From Mesorhizobium erdmanii USDA 3471 (GTDB lineage: Bacteria; Pseudomonadota; Alphaproteobacteria; Rhizobiales; Rhizobiaceae): a stretch of 64,000 bases of DNA. Under the pieces are notes generated by a model. It saw only the letters and a program-made list of their open reading frames with translations. It searched no databases and was not told the origin of the DNA. Every line of letters begins with the position of its first letter. The first letter of the stretch is position 1. Below are positions 1 to 9,809 of this stretch, one piece after another. The translations under genes and the position numbers were made by a program. The stretch is taken from the NCBI RefSeq assembly GCF_000472705.1, contig NZ_AXAE01000011.1:62001-126000 (forward strand), given 5' to 3'.

Positions 1-1
1 C

Positions 2-40
2 GAGGAAAGCTTGGCGCGCATAGCGGATCAAATCGATTAG
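2..40 (+). CDS. possible C-terminal tail of a gene truncated by the window edge
   Basis: One plus frame is open from the left edge and reads EESLARIADQID before a TAG stop. The residues look like an ordinary protein C-terminus. In some rhizobia the gene before gltA is gltX, but these 12 residues do not identify a family, so no function is assigned. Confidence 0.25.
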   Translation, partial: EESLARIADQID

Positions 41-101
41 GAGCAACCTGGCCCAAGAAGATTGGCATTGAAAGGCGCGTTTCGCAGTGCAACATTGTGC
101 C

Positions 102-131
102 TTGGCCCAATCTGGCACGCACCTCCTAGAA
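102..131 (+). promoter_or_regulatory. candidate gltA promoter
   Basis: TTGGCC (102-107) and CTAGAA (126-131) are separated by 18 bases, roughly like the alphaproteobacterial housekeeping pattern. This would give a 5' leader of about 85 nt before the gltA start. The match is only moderate. Confidence 0.35.
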
Positions 132-223
132 TGCGGTGGCGAATACGCGCATTGCGGTGATTTCGACGTGTCGCTCTGCGGAATTTGCCTTTGCCGGCAT
201 GAGGAAACAAGAAGGAGTTTGCA

Positions 224-1549
224 ATGACCGAAGCTGCGAAAAAACTGGATGTGGGCGCGAACCCAGAGGCTACGGCAACGCTTCAATTCGCCGGCAAGAC
301 CCATGAATTCAAGGTGCGGAGCGGCTCCGTCGGGCCTGATGTCATCGACATCGCCTCGCTCTACAGCACGACCGGCGCCTTCACCTACGATCCCGGCTTC
401 ACCTCGACGGCAAGCTGCGAGTCCGAAATCACCTTCATCGACGGCGATGCCGGTATTCTTCTCCACCGCGGCTATCCGATCGACCAGTTGGCCGAACACG
501 GCGACTTCCTCGAAGTCTGCTACCTCCTGCTCTACGGCGAACTGCCGACCAAGGCGCAGAAGGACGATTTCGATTACCGAGTGACGCGCCACACAATGGT
601 GCACGAGCAGATGTCGCGGTTCTTCACCGGCTTCCGCCGCGATGCGCACCCGATGGCGGTGATGTGCGGCGTGGTCGGCGCGCTGTCGGCCTTCTATCAC
701 GATTCCACCGACATCTCGGATCCGTACCAGCGCATGGTTGCATCCATGCGGTTGATCGCCAAGATGCCGACGATCGCGGCCATGGCCTACAAGTACCATA
801 TCGGCCAACCCTTCATCTACCCGAAGAACGATCTCGGTTTTGCGGCAAACTTCCTGCATATGTGCTTTGCGGTGCCGTGCGAGGAGTACAAGATCAACCC
901 GGTGCTGGCTCGCGCCATGGAGCGCATCTTCATCCTGCACGCCGATCACGAGCAGAATGCCTCGACCTCGACGGTTCGTCTCGCCGGCTCGTCGGGCGCC
1001 AACCCGTTCGCCTGCATCGCCGCCGGCATCGCTTGCCTGTGGGGTCCGGCCCATGGCGGCGCCAACGAGGCGGCGCTCAACATGCTGGGCGAGATCGGCC
1101 ATGTCGATCACATCCCGGAATTCATTGCCCGCGCCAAGGACAAGAACGACCCGTTCCGGCTGATGGGATTTGGCCACCGCGTCTACAAGAACTACGATCC
1201 TCGCGCGAAAATCATGCAGAAGACGGCGCACGAGGTTCTGGGCGAGCTCGGCATCAAGGATGATCCGTTGCTCGACATCGCGATGGAGCTGGAAAAGATC
1301 GCGCTGACCGACCCCTATTTCATCGAGAAGAAGCTTTACCCGAACGTCGACTTCTATTCCGGCATCACGCTGAAGGCGCTGGGCTTCCCGACCACCATGT
1401 TCACCGTGCTGTTCGCGGTCGCCCGCACCGTCGGCTGGATCGCGCAGTGGAAAGAGATGATCGAGGACCCGCGCCAGAAGATCGGCCGCCCGCGCCAGCT
1501 CTACACCGGCGCGCCGGAGCGCGACTACGTGCCGATAGCCAAGCGCTGA
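224..1549 (+). CDS. gltA: citrate synthase (type II, hexameric class)
   Basis: Condenses acetyl-CoA with oxaloacetate to citrate, the entry step of the TCA cycle, in the cytosol. The 441-residue protein is full length. The catalytic residues are in place: His277 in [10 protein letters not shown], His318 in GFGHRVYKN and Asp376 in VDFYSG, with the same spacing as His264/His305/Asp362 of the E. coli enzyme. HADHEQNAS near residue 239 is the conserved block before the active site. The ATG is set by a textbook AAGGAG at 212-217, six bases upstream. It is a single-gene unit ending in a hairpin shared with the convergent lpxB. The extra N-terminal residues before the conserved core resemble other rhizobial GltA proteins. 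Confidence 0.98.
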   Translation: MTEAAKKLDVGANPEATATLQFAGKTHEFKVRSGSVGPDVIDIASLYSTTGAFTYDPGFTSTASCESEITFIDGDAGILLHRGYPIDQLAEHGDFLEVCYLLLYGELPTKAQKDDFDYRVTRHTMVHEQMSRFFTGFRRDAHPMAVMCGVVGALSAFYHDSTDISDPYQRMVASMRLIAKMPTIAAMAYKYHIGQPFIYPKNDLGFAANFLHMCFAVPCEEYKINPVLARAMERIFILHADHEQNASTSTVRLAGSSGANPFACIAAGIACLWGPAHGGANEAALNMLGEIGHVDHIPEFIARAKDKNDPFRLMGFGHRVYKNYDPRAKIMQKTAHEVLGELGIKDDPLLDIAMELEKIALTDPYFIEKKLYPNVDFYSGITLKALGFPTTMFTVLFAVARTVGWIAQWKEMIEDPRQKIGRPRQLYTGAPERDYVPIAKR

Positions 1550-1569
1550 TTGAAGGCAGCTTGAAATCG

Positions 1570-1596
1570 AAAAGGCGCCGCTCAGGGCGCCTTTTT
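1570..1596. terminator. bidirectional gltA/lpxB terminator
   Basis: AAAAGGCGCC and GGCGCCTTTT form a 10-bp stem around a short loop, with an A run on one side and a T run on the other, so it can end transcription from both directions. The lpxB stop codon (1582-1584) lies in the loop. Confidence 0.8.
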
Positions 1597-2754
1597 CATG
1601 TGACGCAGGACCACGCCCGCAGCGATCTCGCCCGACGGCTTGTCCGTTGCCATGCGCCTGGCGATCTCGGCAAACCCGTCCTTCTGCCAGGCGCGCATGC
1701 CGCTGTCGGCGAACAGCGCTTCCAACTGGCGCGCCAGATTGTTCGGCTTGACGTACTCGTTGTAGAACTCCGGGATAAGCGCACGATCCGCGATCAAATT
1801 GGGCAACAGCGCCGACCAGACTGAAACGAAATAGGGCGCAATGGCGCGTGCGATGGGATCGAGCCTGTAGCAAGAGACCATCGGCACGCCGGCCAACGCC
1901 AATTCCAGCGACACGGTCCCCGACGCGATCAACGCGGCATCGGCCTTGCCGAACGCCTGCCATTTGCGCTGGGGGTCGACGATGATCTCAGGCTTTTCAT
2001 CCCAGCGGTTGACCGAGGATTTGACCAGATCGGCAACGTGCGGAACCGTCGGTAGCAACAGCCTCAGGCGATGTCCGCGCGCACGCAGCATCGACACGGT
2101 CTCGCCGAACGCGTCGACTAGCCGCCGCACTTCGCCGCGCCGCGAGCCGGGCAGGACGAGCAAAGTCTTGGTGCGGTCCTGGGCAAGATCGCGCGGCAAT
2201 GCCTGCGCCTTCTCAGCGGCAAGCACACCCGCATCATGCGTCAGGCGATGCCCGACATAGGTGCCGGGTGGCCCCCCCAGCCGCTCGAGTTCCTTCACCT
2301 CGAACGGCAGGATGCAGAGGATATGGTCGACATAAGGCTTCATCGCCACCGCCCTGCCCGGCCGCCACGCCCAGACGCTCGGACAGACATAGTGGATGAT
2401 CGGTATCGACGGATTGGCCGCGCGCACCTTCCTGGCGACGCGCAAGGAAAAGTCCGGGCTGTCGATGGTGATCAGACAATCCGGCTTTTCGTCGGCGATG
2501 GTTTTGGCCAGCTGGCCGATCCGCCTGATTAGGCGCGGCAGATCGCGCAGGACCGCACTGAAACCCATCAGGGCAATCTCGCCGGCATCGAAGGGCGACA
2601 CCAGGCCCAGTTCGCCGAGATGGCGGCCGCCGAGGCCGACGAGTTGAACCTTGCGGCCCGTTATCTGGCACAGAGATCGCACGATGTCGGCGCCAAGCAG
2701 ATCGCCCGATTCTTCCCCAGCGACGATCGCGATCTTAAGCGCCTTGTCAGCCAT
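1582..2754 (-). CDS. lpxB: lipid-A-disaccharide synthase
   Basis: GT19 glycosyltransferase that joins UDP-2,3-diacylglucosamine and lipid X into the lipid A disaccharide at the inner face of the inner membrane. The 390-residue product begins MADKALKIAIVAGEESGDLLG, the N-terminal glycine-rich loop of the family, and keeps the SVWAWRPGR and LPGSRRGEV blocks. The ATG at 2754 is preferred over an upstream ATG at 2802 because conservation starts there and it overlaps the lpxI stop by 8 bases, implying translational coupling. It is the last gene of the bamA-lpx operon. Confidence 0.97.
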   Translation of the reverse strand: MADKALKIAIVAGEESGDLLGADIVRSLCQITGRKVQLVGLGGRHLGELGLVSPFDAGEIALMGFSAVLRDLPRLIRRIGQLAKTIADEKPDCLITIDSPDFSLRVARKVRAANPSIPIIHYVCPSVWAWRPGRAVAMKPYVDHILCILPFEVKELERLGGPPGTYVGHRLTHDAGVLAAEKAQALPRDLAQDRTKTLLVLPGSRRGEVRRLVDAFGETVSMLRARGHRLRLLLPTVPHVADLVKSSVNRWDEKPEIIVDPQRKWQAFGKADAALIASGTVSLELALAGVPMVSCYRLDPIARAIAPYFVSVWSALLPNLIADRALIPEFYNEYVKPNNLARQLEALFADSGMRAWQKDGFAEIARRMATDKPSGEIAAGVVLRHMKKAP

Positions 2755-3661
2755 GCGCAGGCTCCGCTGCAGCCAGGCCGACGATGAACAGGCCCAGTTC
2801 ATTGGCGCGTGACAGGGTTGCGGGACCTTCGAGAATCAGCGAGCGCCCCGCCTCGACGGCGATACCAGCAAGCCCGGCCGCATGCGCCGCCTCCACCGTC
2901 TGCGGGCCGATGGAGGGAAGATCCGCACGCAGCTCCTGACCGGGCTTGGCGCATTTGACCAGCACGCCGCGTGTCTTGCCGGCGATACGGCCGTGGCTGC
3001 GCAACTCCCGCGTTCTCTCGAGCAGGCCGCTGGTGCCTTCTATGCCTTCGAGAGCGATCGCCCGGCCACCGATCGCAATCGCTGCCTGGCCAATGTCGAG
3101 CGCGCCGATCGCCTTGGCGGCTTGCCTCGCTGCCTCGATATCACGCCAGTCCGATTGCTGTGGTCTTGTCGAGGTCAGCGTGCCTTGGCCGGCGGCGAGT
3201 TCGGGAACGACCTCATGCGCACCGATCACCTTGATGCCTCGCTTTTCCAGGCCGCGTGTCACAACCTTCAACAGGCCGTCATCGCCGCGCGCCAGTGCCA
3301 TGATCACCGACGGCACGATCGACAGCAAGCCAAGGCTCGGGCGAATCTTGGCCAATTGCGGCCTGCGTTTGATCTCACCAGCCAGCACCAGATGCGTGAT
3401 TCCGTGCCGCTTCAGAGTCGGCACCAGGGAACCGATCTGCTCGAGGGCCAGACTGTCGTGCTCGTATCGGCGCAAATCCTGCTGGCGATCGGCTTCCCCA
3501 TCCATCAGGAGGACGAAAGGCGGATAACCATGCGCGGCCAAACCCTGTGCGACTTCGACCGGGAGACTGCCGCCGCCGGCGATGATGCCGACCTTGGCAT
3601 CTGGCGGGAGAAGAAGACCTGCGGCCGCTGTCTCAGTCTTCATCATCGGTGTCGTCGCCAT
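2747..3661 (-). CDS. lpxI: UDP-2,3-diacylglucosamine pyrophosphatase LpxI
   Basis: Hydrolyses UDP-2,3-diacylglucosamine to lipid X and UMP, supplying one substrate for the adjacent LpxB. The protein (about 304 residues) belongs to the LpxI/DUF1009 family that replaces LpxH in alphaproteobacteria. The N-terminal VGIIAGGGSLPVEVA motif and the VLVKCAKPGQELRADLPSIG segment are characteristic. The ATG at 3661 has AAGG six bases upstream and overlaps lpxA by 29 bases; ATGs at 3646 and 3643 are alternatives. A methionine codon exists at 3688 but falls further into lpxA. Confidence 0.94.
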   Translation of the reverse strand: MATTPMMKTETAAAGLLLPPDAKVGIIAGGGSLPVEVAQGLAAHGYPPFVLLMDGEADRQQDLRRYEHDSLALEQIGSLVPTLKRHGITHLVLAGEIKRRPQLAKIRPSLGLLSIVPSVIMALARGDDGLLKVVTRGLEKRGIKVIGAHEVVPELAAGQGTLTSTRPQQSDWRDIEAARQAAKAIGALDIGQAAIAIGGRAIALEGIEGTSGLLERTRELRSHGRIAGKTRGVLVKCAKPGQELRADLPSIGPQTVEAAHAAGLAGIAVEAGRSLILEGPATLSRANELGLFIVGLAAAEPAHG

Positions 3662-4466
3662 CGCCTGCCTTGAGCGATGGCACCGCATAGTGGCGCTTGC
3701 CGCGGCTGGAGATGAAATCGATGATCTTCATGGCTGTTGGCGAAGAGGCAAACTCGGCCTTGGCGAATTCGATGTTCTCGCCGACGGTGCGGGAGCGGTC
3801 GAAAATCGTCCTGTAAGCCTTGCGCAGCAGATAAATCTCGGAACGCGGCAGACCGGCGCGCTTGAGACCGATGATGTTCAAACCGCGCAAGGAGGCACGG
3901 TTGCCGACGGCAATGGCATAGGGAATGACGTCACCGACAAAAGCCGAGCACCCGCCCAGAAAGGCGTTGTCGCCGACACGCACGAATTGATGAACGGCGC
4001 TGAGGCCGCCGATATAGACATTGTCGCCGATCTCGCAGTGTCCGCCCAGCGTCGCGCCATTGGCGAAGGTGGCATTCTTGCCGACAACGCAATCATGGGC
4101 GATGTGGGCGTAGGCAAGGAAATTGCCGTTGTCGCCCACCGTCGTTTCGCCGCGGCTGGTATCGGTGCCGACATGCATGGTGACGCCTTCGCGGATGGTG
4201 CAGTTGGCGCCGATGACAAGCGTGGTGCGACCGCCCTTGTGCTTGGTGTTCTGCGGCGGCGCGCCCAGTGTCGCCATCGGGTAGACCTTGGTCGACGCCC
4301 CGATCGTCGTCGCGCCCATCACGGAGACATGGCTGACCAGTTCGACACCATCGCCGATCACGGCATCGGCGCTGATATGGCAGAACGGGCCTATGCGCAC
4401 GCCCTGGCCGAGTCGGGCGCCTTCCTCCACGACGGAGGAAGGATGGATTGAAGTCTTGATTTTCAT
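3633..4466 (-). CDS. lpxA: UDP-N-acetylglucosamine O-acyltransferase
   Basis: First step of lipid A synthesis: transfers a hydroxyacyl chain from ACP to UDP-GlcNAc. The 277-residue protein is a run of hexapeptide repeats forming a left-handed beta helix. It has the AHIAHDC motif with His124 at the position of catalytic His125 of E. coli, followed by a C-terminal helical domain. The ATG at 4466 is used; an in-frame GTG two codons upstream (4472) is also possible. It lies 13 bases after fabZ, within the lpxD-fabZ-lpxA-lpxI-lpxB block. Confidence 0.97.
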   Translation of the reverse strand: MKIKTSIHPSSVVEEGARLGQGVRIGPFCHISADAVIGDGVELVSHVSVMGATTIGASTKVYPMATLGAPPQNTKHKGGRTTLVIGANCTIREGVTMHVGTDTSRGETTVGDNGNFLAYAHIAHDCVVGKNATFANGATLGGHCEIGDNVYIGGLSAVHQFVRVGDNAFLGGCSAFVGDVIPYAIAVGNRASLRGLNIIGLKRAGLPRSEIYLLRKAYRTIFDRSRTVGENIEFAKAEFASSPTAMKIIDFISSRGKRHYAVPSLKAGDGDDTDDED

Positions 4467-4479
4467 AGGCACTCGATCG

Positions 4480-4947
4480 TCAGTCGCCGGTGACCATCAT
4501 GGCTGAAATCTCGGCCTCGGCCGCCTTGGTGCCATCGACCAGGGCCTCGCAGGCGAATTTGAGCAGGTTGCCGCGCTTCTTGATTTTCTTGACATGAATC
4601 TTCAACTGGTCGCCGGGAACGACCGGTTTGCGGAATTTAGCGTTGTCGATGGTCAGGAAATAGACCAGCGACGGCTTCGACGCCCCGAGGCTGCGGATGC
4701 AGATGGCGCCCGCCGTCTGCGCCATGGCCTCGACGATCAGCACGCCCGGCATAACCGGCTGCTCCGGAAAATGCCCCTGAAAATGCGGCTCGTTGATGGT
4801 GACGTTCTTGATACCGACGGCAGAATTGTCACCGTCGATGTCGACGATACGGTCGATCATCAGGAACGGATACCGGTGCGGCAGAAGCTTCATCAGCCCC
4901 ATTATGTCGACCGCTTCCAGCGTCGCCGCCGCCACCATATCAGCCAT
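4480..4947 (-). CDS. fabZ: 3-hydroxyacyl-ACP dehydratase FabZ
   Basis: Hot-dog-fold dehydratase of type II fatty acid synthesis, acting on (3R)-hydroxyacyl-ACP in the cytosol. The 155-residue product carries [13 protein letters not shown] and the [17 protein letters not shown] active-site block; His59 and Glu73 are the predicted catalytic pair. The ATG overlaps the lpxD stop by 8 bases. Its place between lpxD and lpxA is the classic arrangement that links hydroxyacyl-ACP use by lipid A and phospholipid synthesis. Confidence 0.98.
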   Translation of the reverse strand: MADMVAAATLEAVDIMGLMKLLPHRYPFLMIDRIVDIDGDNSAVGIKNVTINEPHFQGHFPEQPVMPGVLIVEAMAQTAGAICIRSLGASKPSLVYFLTIDNAKFRKPVVPGDQLKIHVKKIKKRGNLLKFACEALVDGTKAAEAEISAMMVTGD

Positions 4948-5995
4948 TGTCCTTGCCCTGTTTGCGTGCCCTGGCCATCGTGCGCAACATGGCTATCTCC
5001 CGCATTGCTTCCGCCATCGGCTGCGCCGGATAACCGCCCCATATCTCGCCGGCAGGCACATTGCTCATGAACCCACTTCTGGCGGCAAGCTTGGCTCCTG
5101 TGCCGATCGTCAGGTGATCCGCAAGCCCGACGCCGCCGCCCATGGTGACATTGTCACCCACGACCACGGAACCGGAGATACCCGAAAGCCCGGCCACTAT
5201 GCAATTGCGACCGATGCGGACGTTATGGGCGATCTGCACGAGATTGTCGATCTTGGTGCCCTGACCGATGATCGTATCGGACATGGCGCCGCGATCGACG
5301 GTCGAATTGGAGCCGATCTCGACATCGTCCTGGATGATGACACGTCCGATCTGGGGAACACGTTCCGGTCCCTTGGCGCCGCCCACGAAGCCAAACCCGT
5401 CCTGGCCGATCCTGGCGCCGCCATGGATGATGACCCGATTGCCGATCAGCGCATACTGGATGCTGGCGCCCGGTCCGACATAGCCGTCGCGGCCGATCTG
5501 GCAGGACTGTCCAATGACGGCGTTCGGCGCGATGACGGTGCCGCGGCCTATCGAGGCGCGCGGCCCGATGACCACGCCGGCCTCGATGACGGCGCCGGCC
5601 TCGACATGCGCGGTCGGATCGATATGGGCATGCGGCGACACACCGGTTTCACCGGTCATCGGCCCCGGCGTGGCGGCTGTCGGGAACAGCAGTCGACCGA
5701 CCAGCGCGAATGCCTGTTGCGGACGCGGATGGATCAGCACAGCCACGCCAGCCGGCGCCTTGTTGGCGAATTCCGCCGGGCACAGGACCGCGGCCGCCCG
5801 CAGCGACGGCATCAACGCGGAATTGCGCCTGCCGTCGACGAAGACAAGTGCACTGCCGCCGCCCTCGTTGGCCGGTGCCAAGGCCTCGATCGAAACGTCG
5901 GAGTGGCCGGAATCGACAAGCACCGAGCCGGTCAGATTCGCGACTTCGGCCGCCGTATACCGGCGTGATGGCGCGAAGAACACCGGATCGGTCAT
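4940..5995 (-). CDS. lpxD: UDP-3-O-(3-hydroxyacyl)glucosamine N-acyltransferase
   Basis: Third step of lipid A synthesis, adding the second hydroxyacyl chain to UDP-3-O-acylglucosamine. The 351-residue protein has the N-terminal LpxD substrate-binding domain (about residues 1-100) followed by hexapeptide repeats ([14 protein letters not shown] and similar) and ends in a helical tail. It follows bamA by 75 bases. That gap contains an imperfect hairpin (CTCCCG/CGGGAG at 6030-6054) that may be an intercistronic processing or attenuation signal. Confidence 0.97.
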   Translation of the reverse strand: MTDPVFFAPSRRYTAAEVANLTGSVLVDSGHSDVSIEALAPANEGGGSALVFVDGRRNSALMPSLRAAAVLCPAEFANKAPAGVAVLIHPRPQQAFALVGRLLFPTAATPGPMTGETGVSPHAHIDPTAHVEAGAVIEAGVVIGPRASIGRGTVIAPNAVIGQSCQIGRDGYVGPGASIQYALIGNRVIIHGGARIGQDGFGFVGGAKGPERVPQIGRVIIQDDVEIGSNSTVDRGAMSDTIIGQGTKIDNLVQIAHNVRIGRNCIVAGLSGISGSVVVGDNVTMGGGVGLADHLTIGTGAKLAARSGFMSNVPAGEIWGGYPAQPMAEAMREIAMLRTMARARKQGKDNG

Positions 5996-6070
5996 TCCAG
6001 AAGCTATATCCAGCTAGGTCGGAACATTTCTCCCGAATCCAAAAAATCCGGGAGCATCGTTTGCCGCCGA

Positions 6071-8449
6071 TCAGAAGCGGGTCGATATGCCGAAGTTGAA
6101 TTCCTGCACGTCGTCGCTCGCTTCCTTCTTGACCGGGATCGCATAGTCGATACGGATCGGACCGAACGGCGAGGCCCACATCAGGCCAACACCGACCGAG
6201 GCACGCAATTTCATGCCAGTAGAATCTGGATTGACCAAGCCAGTTGCAAGCTTGCTGCCATAGAGCGTCGCCGCATCTGCGAACACCGCGCCACGCAAGC
6301 CGAAGCTCTCCGGAACAACCGGCAACGGGAACTGGGCTTCGGTAGACGCGTTGAAGTATGTCGTGCCGCCGAGATGGTCACCGCTTGTGCCGGAAGCGAC
6401 CGGACCAATACCACCGTAGGCAAAGCCACGGATCATGCGGTCTGTACTCTGGAAGTGATCGAATACGCGCAGCTCGCCGTCGCTGCCATAACCTTCGACG
6501 TGACCAGCGCCACCCGAAATCAAGCCCACGAGGTCGAGCTGCTCGGACAGTGTCTGATAAACGCTGGCACGGCCAGTGACCTTCACGAACTTGGCATCGC
6601 CCCCGAGACCCGCGACCTCGACGGTCGTGTTGGCATAGATACCCTCATGTGGGTTCTTCATGTCGTCGATGGTGTTGTAGACCAGCCCCAGGCTGACCGA
6701 CGACTTGATCCACGGACTTTGGTGTTCTATGGCATCCAGGATGGCTGCGGAAATATTACAGGTACCTTGCGGTATCGCGTCGGTGGGATTGCAATTGCTG
6801 TCGACCTTATACTTCTCCTGAGAGATATTATACGCCAGCTGGGTCGTGATGCTGTTGGTGATCGGCAGTCCGAAACGGACCGTCGCACCCGTGGTGTCGC
6901 TGTCGTAGTTGTTGTTATACTGCCTCGTCGATTTGTAGATATCGAAGCCGGCTGCGATACGCCGCCCGAGGAAATACGGCTCGGTGAAGGACAGGCTGTA
7001 GTCGCGCGAATTCTTGCCGCCACCCGCCGACAGCTTGATGAACTGGCCGCGGCCGAGGAAGTTGCGCTCGGTGATGGAACCTTCGACGGACGGACCCGCC
7101 GTGTCGCCGCCGGTCGAATAGCCGGCACCGACCGAGAATTCACCCGTCGACTTCTCGACCACGGTGACCACCAGGACGACCTGGTCCGGCTGCGAGCCGG
7201 GCACTGTCGAGATGTCGACCGACGTGAAGTAATCGAGGTTCTCCAGGCGCTTCTTGGCACGCTGGATGAGAACCTGGTTGAAGGCGTCGCCTTCGCTGAC
7301 ATCGAACTCGCGGCGGATGACATAGTCACGCGTGCGGTCGTTGCCGCGGATCTCGATGCGCTCGACATAGGCCTTGGTGCCCTGGTCGACCGTATAGACC
7401 ACCGAAATCGTATGGTTCTCGAAATTGCGGTCGCCGCGCGGCGTCACCTGCGCGAAGGCGTAGCCCGAACCGGCCACCTTCTCGGTGAGCGCGATGATGG
7501 AGTCTTCGACATTCTTGGCGTTGTAGACGTCGCCCTTGCGTGTCTCGACAACCGATTCCAGCGATTTCGAATCGACTTCCGGGATCGTGCTTTCGACGCT
7601 GATATCGCCGAAATTGTAACGCTCACCCTCCTGGACGGTGATGGTGACGGTGTATTTGTTCGTCGCATTGTCGAGCTCGCCGACGGCCGACACGACCTGG
7701 AAATCGGCATAGCCGTGATTGTAGTAGAAGCGACGCAGCAACTCCTGGTCGGCGCGCAGCTTATCCTCGTCATAGACGTCATCGCGCAGGATGAACGAAA
7801 CCCAGGACGAGCGCTTGGTGTTGATAACGTCGGACAAGCGGCGGCTGGAATAGGCGCTGTTGCCGACGAAATTGATCGCCGCAATCTGCGTACGGTCGCC
7901 CTCGGTGATCTTGAAAACCACGTTCACGCGATTGTCGCCGAGATCCATGATCTGCGTGGTCACGCCGGCATCGTCGCGTCCAATGCGCCTGTAGGCAGCC
8001 TTGACCGCCTCGACGTCGGAATCGAGCGTCGCCTGCGAGAACGTCCCGCGCGGCTTCAACTGAACCGCCGCCTCAAGCGCATTGTCCTTGAGCTTCTTGT
8101 TGCCCTGGAACAGGACCTGGTTGACGACCTTGTATTCGGCAACCTTGACCACCAGGGTCGAGCCGACCTGGTTGATCTGCACATCAGAGAACAGCCCTGT
8201 GCCGAACAGCGCCTTCACCGCGCTGTCGATGTCGGAACTGGAGAAGGCTTTGCCAGGCTTGATGGTGATGTAGTTGCGGATGGTTTCGGCGTCGACACGC
8301 TGGTTGCCGGTCACCTCCACCCTGCTGACGACGGCGGCTTCAGCCGACGATGTGGCAACGAACTGCACTGCGAGCGCACCTGGTACGACCAGAGCGGCGG
8401 ACAGTGCCGCCGCGGACGCGGCGCTTAGAAACTTGGATGCTGCCTTCAT
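6071..8449 (-). CDS. bamA: outer membrane protein assembly factor BamA
   Basis: Core of the BAM complex that inserts beta-barrel proteins into the outer membrane. The 792-residue precursor has a Sec signal peptide with likely cleavage after SSAEA (about residue 38). POTRA domains fill the periplasmic half (about 40-420) and a 16-stranded Omp85 barrel the rest, ending in the aromatic C-terminal residue (ISTRF) expected for a BAM substrate. It sits between rseP and lpxD as in other alphaproteobacteria. A perfect hairpin (8464-8491) just before its ribosome-binding region may affect translation. Confidence 0.97.
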   Translation of the reverse strand: MKAASKFLSAASAAALSAALVVPGALAVQFVATSSAEAAVVSRVEVTGNQRVDAETIRNYITIKPGKAFSSSDIDSAVKALFGTGLFSDVQINQVGSTLVVKVAEYKVVNQVLFQGNKKLKDNALEAAVQLKPRGTFSQATLDSDVEAVKAAYRRIGRDDAGVTTQIMDLGDNRVNVVFKITEGDRTQIAAINFVGNSAYSSRRLSDVINTKRSSWVSFILRDDVYDEDKLRADQELLRRFYYNHGYADFQVVSAVGELDNATNKYTVTITVQEGERYNFGDISVESTIPEVDSKSLESVVETRKGDVYNAKNVEDSIIALTEKVAGSGYAFAQVTPRGDRNFENHTISVVYTVDQGTKAYVERIEIRGNDRTRDYVIRREFDVSEGDAFNQVLIQRAKKRLENLDYFTSVDISTVPGSQPDQVVLVVTVVEKSTGEFSVGAGYSTGGDTAGPSVEGSITERNFLGRGQFIKLSAGGGKNSRDYSLSFTEPYFLGRRIAAGFDIYKSTRQYNNNYDSDTTGATVRFGLPITNSITTQLAYNISQEKYKVDSNCNPTDAIPQGTCNISAAILDAIEHQSPWIKSSVSLGLVYNTIDDMKNPHEGIYANTTVEVAGLGGDAKFVKVTGRASVYQTLSEQLDLVGLISGGAGHVEGYGSDGELRVFDHFQSTDRMIRGFAYGGIGPVASGTSGDHLGGTTYFNASTEAQFPLPVVPESFGLRGAVFADAATLYGSKLATGLVNPDSTGMKLRASVGVGLMWASPFGPIRIDYAIPVKKEASDDVQEFNFGISTRF

Positions 8450-8463
8450 CGGGCTTAATAACC

Positions 8464-8491
8464 TTTTCTCGTAGTCCCCACGGCGAGAAAA
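8464..8491 (-). promoter_or_regulatory. hairpin in bamA leader
   Basis: TTTTCTCG (8464-8471) and CGAGAAAA (8484-8491) form a perfect 8-bp inverted repeat with a 12-base loop, ending about 14 bases before the bamA ATG. In the minus-strand RNA the downstream arm runs into the AAAAGG that would serve as the ribosome-binding site. It could also be a weak rseP terminator. The rest of 8450-8666 is AT-rich relative to its surroundings and may hold a bamA promoter, but no good -35/-10 pair was found. Confidence 0.45.
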
Positions 8492-8666
8492 CCGGACGTG
8501 CGGTAATTTCCCCTACCGTATTAACCGGATTTTCCCTACACGCAAGGCTTCTGGTTAATTTGTATTTACTTAACCCTGGTGCGTGGCTTTCGCGTCACTC
8601 ATATCCCCGCGCATGGTAAACGGCGTCTCAACATCGACCGCTGCCAGGCCAAATTTCTTCATGATT

Positions 8667-9809
8667 TCAGCATCCAAACAGATCGTTCCAGAACACGAAA
8701 CCCATGAAGCATAGGACCACAAGCAGACCGGCCCGATAGGCCATTTCCATCATCCGTTCCGACACCGGCCGGTGGATGACAGCCTCCACCCCGTAGAACA
8801 AGAGATGGCCGCCGTCGAGGGGGGGAATCGGCAAAAGATTTAGAATACCTATGCCCACGGAAAGCAGCGCGACGAGCTGCACCAGCCATTCGAAACCGAG
8901 TTTGGCCGCCTTGCCGGCCATGTCGGCGATCTTGACCGGCCCCCCCAACTGGCACTTGTCCTCGCGACCGACGGCGAAACGCTGCAGGAACTGGCCGGTG
9001 CGCTCGATGACGTGGCCTGTTTCCTCGACTGCCGCCGCAACCGCCCCGACCGGGGTGTAGGTGATGAGACGGGGCTGGCCGAGCTCCTTGTTGTTGACGA
9101 CACCGATCACGGCGACCTTGACCTTGTTGCCGAGCGCGTCGTCCTGTTCCATCAGCCGCGGGGTCGCGGTCACTGTGACTTCCTTGCCATCGCGCAGCAT
9201 GACAAAGGTGATGGTATCGCCGGCGCGGCCCGAGACCAGCCGCTGCACATCGCCGAAGGTTTCGACCTTGCTGCCGTCGACGCTGACGAATCGATCGCCG
9301 GGCTGGATGCCGGCCTTTGCGGCCGGACTGTCCGCTGTAACCTCCGCCACCATGGGCTCTGCGACATAACGCCCATAGGCGGCAAACAGCACGGAAAAGA
9401 CGACGATCGTCAGCAGGAAATTGAACAGAGGCCCGGCCGCCACCGTCGCCGCGCGCTTCCAGATAGCCTGGGTGTGGAAGGCAACTTTGCGCTCCTCCTC
9501 GGTCAACGTCTCGAGTTCGTCCGACGTCGGCTTGCTGGAGGTGGCGCTCATATCGCCGACAAATTTGACATAGCCGCCAAGCGGTATCGCGCAAAGCTTC
9601 CAGCGCGTGCCGTGCCTGTCGTTGAAGCCGAAGAGTTCGGGACCGAAGCCGATCGAGAAGGCCCTGACCCCGATGCCGCACCAGCGGCCCACGAGGTAGT
9701 GGCCCATCTCGTGGACGAACACCACCACGGTCAGCACGAAGAGAAACGGCACGAGCGTGCCGAGAAACAAGCCGTCGGTGCTGAAAATCGCGTGAAGAAT
9801 CCCGTTCAA
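8667..9809 (-). CDS. rseP: site-2 metalloprotease RseP
   Basis: Inner-membrane zinc protease (M50) that cleaves substrates within the membrane, including anti-sigma factors and signal-peptide remnants. The 380-residue protein has the zinc motif HEMGH (residues 33-37) in its first membrane segment. A PDZ domain is centred near VTADSPAAKAGIQPGDRFVS, and the third zinc ligand is in NLLPIPPLDGGHL near the C-terminus. About four membrane segments are seen. It follows cdsA by 95 bases; in many relatives dxr occupies that gap, and here it is absent. Confidence 0.96.
   Translation of the reverse strand: MNGILHAIFSTDGLFLGTLVPFLFVLTVVVFVHEMGHYLVGRWCGIGVRAFSIGFGPELFGFNDRHGTRWKLCAIPLGGYVKFVGDMSATSSKPTSDELETLTEEERKVAFHTQAIWKRAATVAAGPLFNFLLTIVVFSVLFAAYGRYVAEPMVAEVTADSPAAKAGIQPGDRFVSVDGSKVETFGDVQRLVSGRAGDTITFVMLRDGKEVTVTATPRLMEQDDALGNKVKVAVIGVVNNKELGQPRLITYTPVGAVAAAVEETGHVIERTGQFLQRFAVGREDKCQLGGPVKIADMAGKAAKLGFEWLVQLVALLSVGIGILNLLPIPPLDGGHLLFYGVEAVIHRPVSERMMEMAYRAGLLVVLCFMGFVFWNDLFGC

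Noticed and set aside
6374..8428. 684-codon open frame on the plus strand opposite bamA
   Set aside because: It is the antisense mirror of bamA in GC-rich DNA, with no ribosome-binding site and no recognisable domain.
8521..8580. CtrA-binding site upstream of bamA (TTAA pairs)
   Set aside because: The two TTAA elements are separated by 11 bases, not the 7 of the CtrA consensus.
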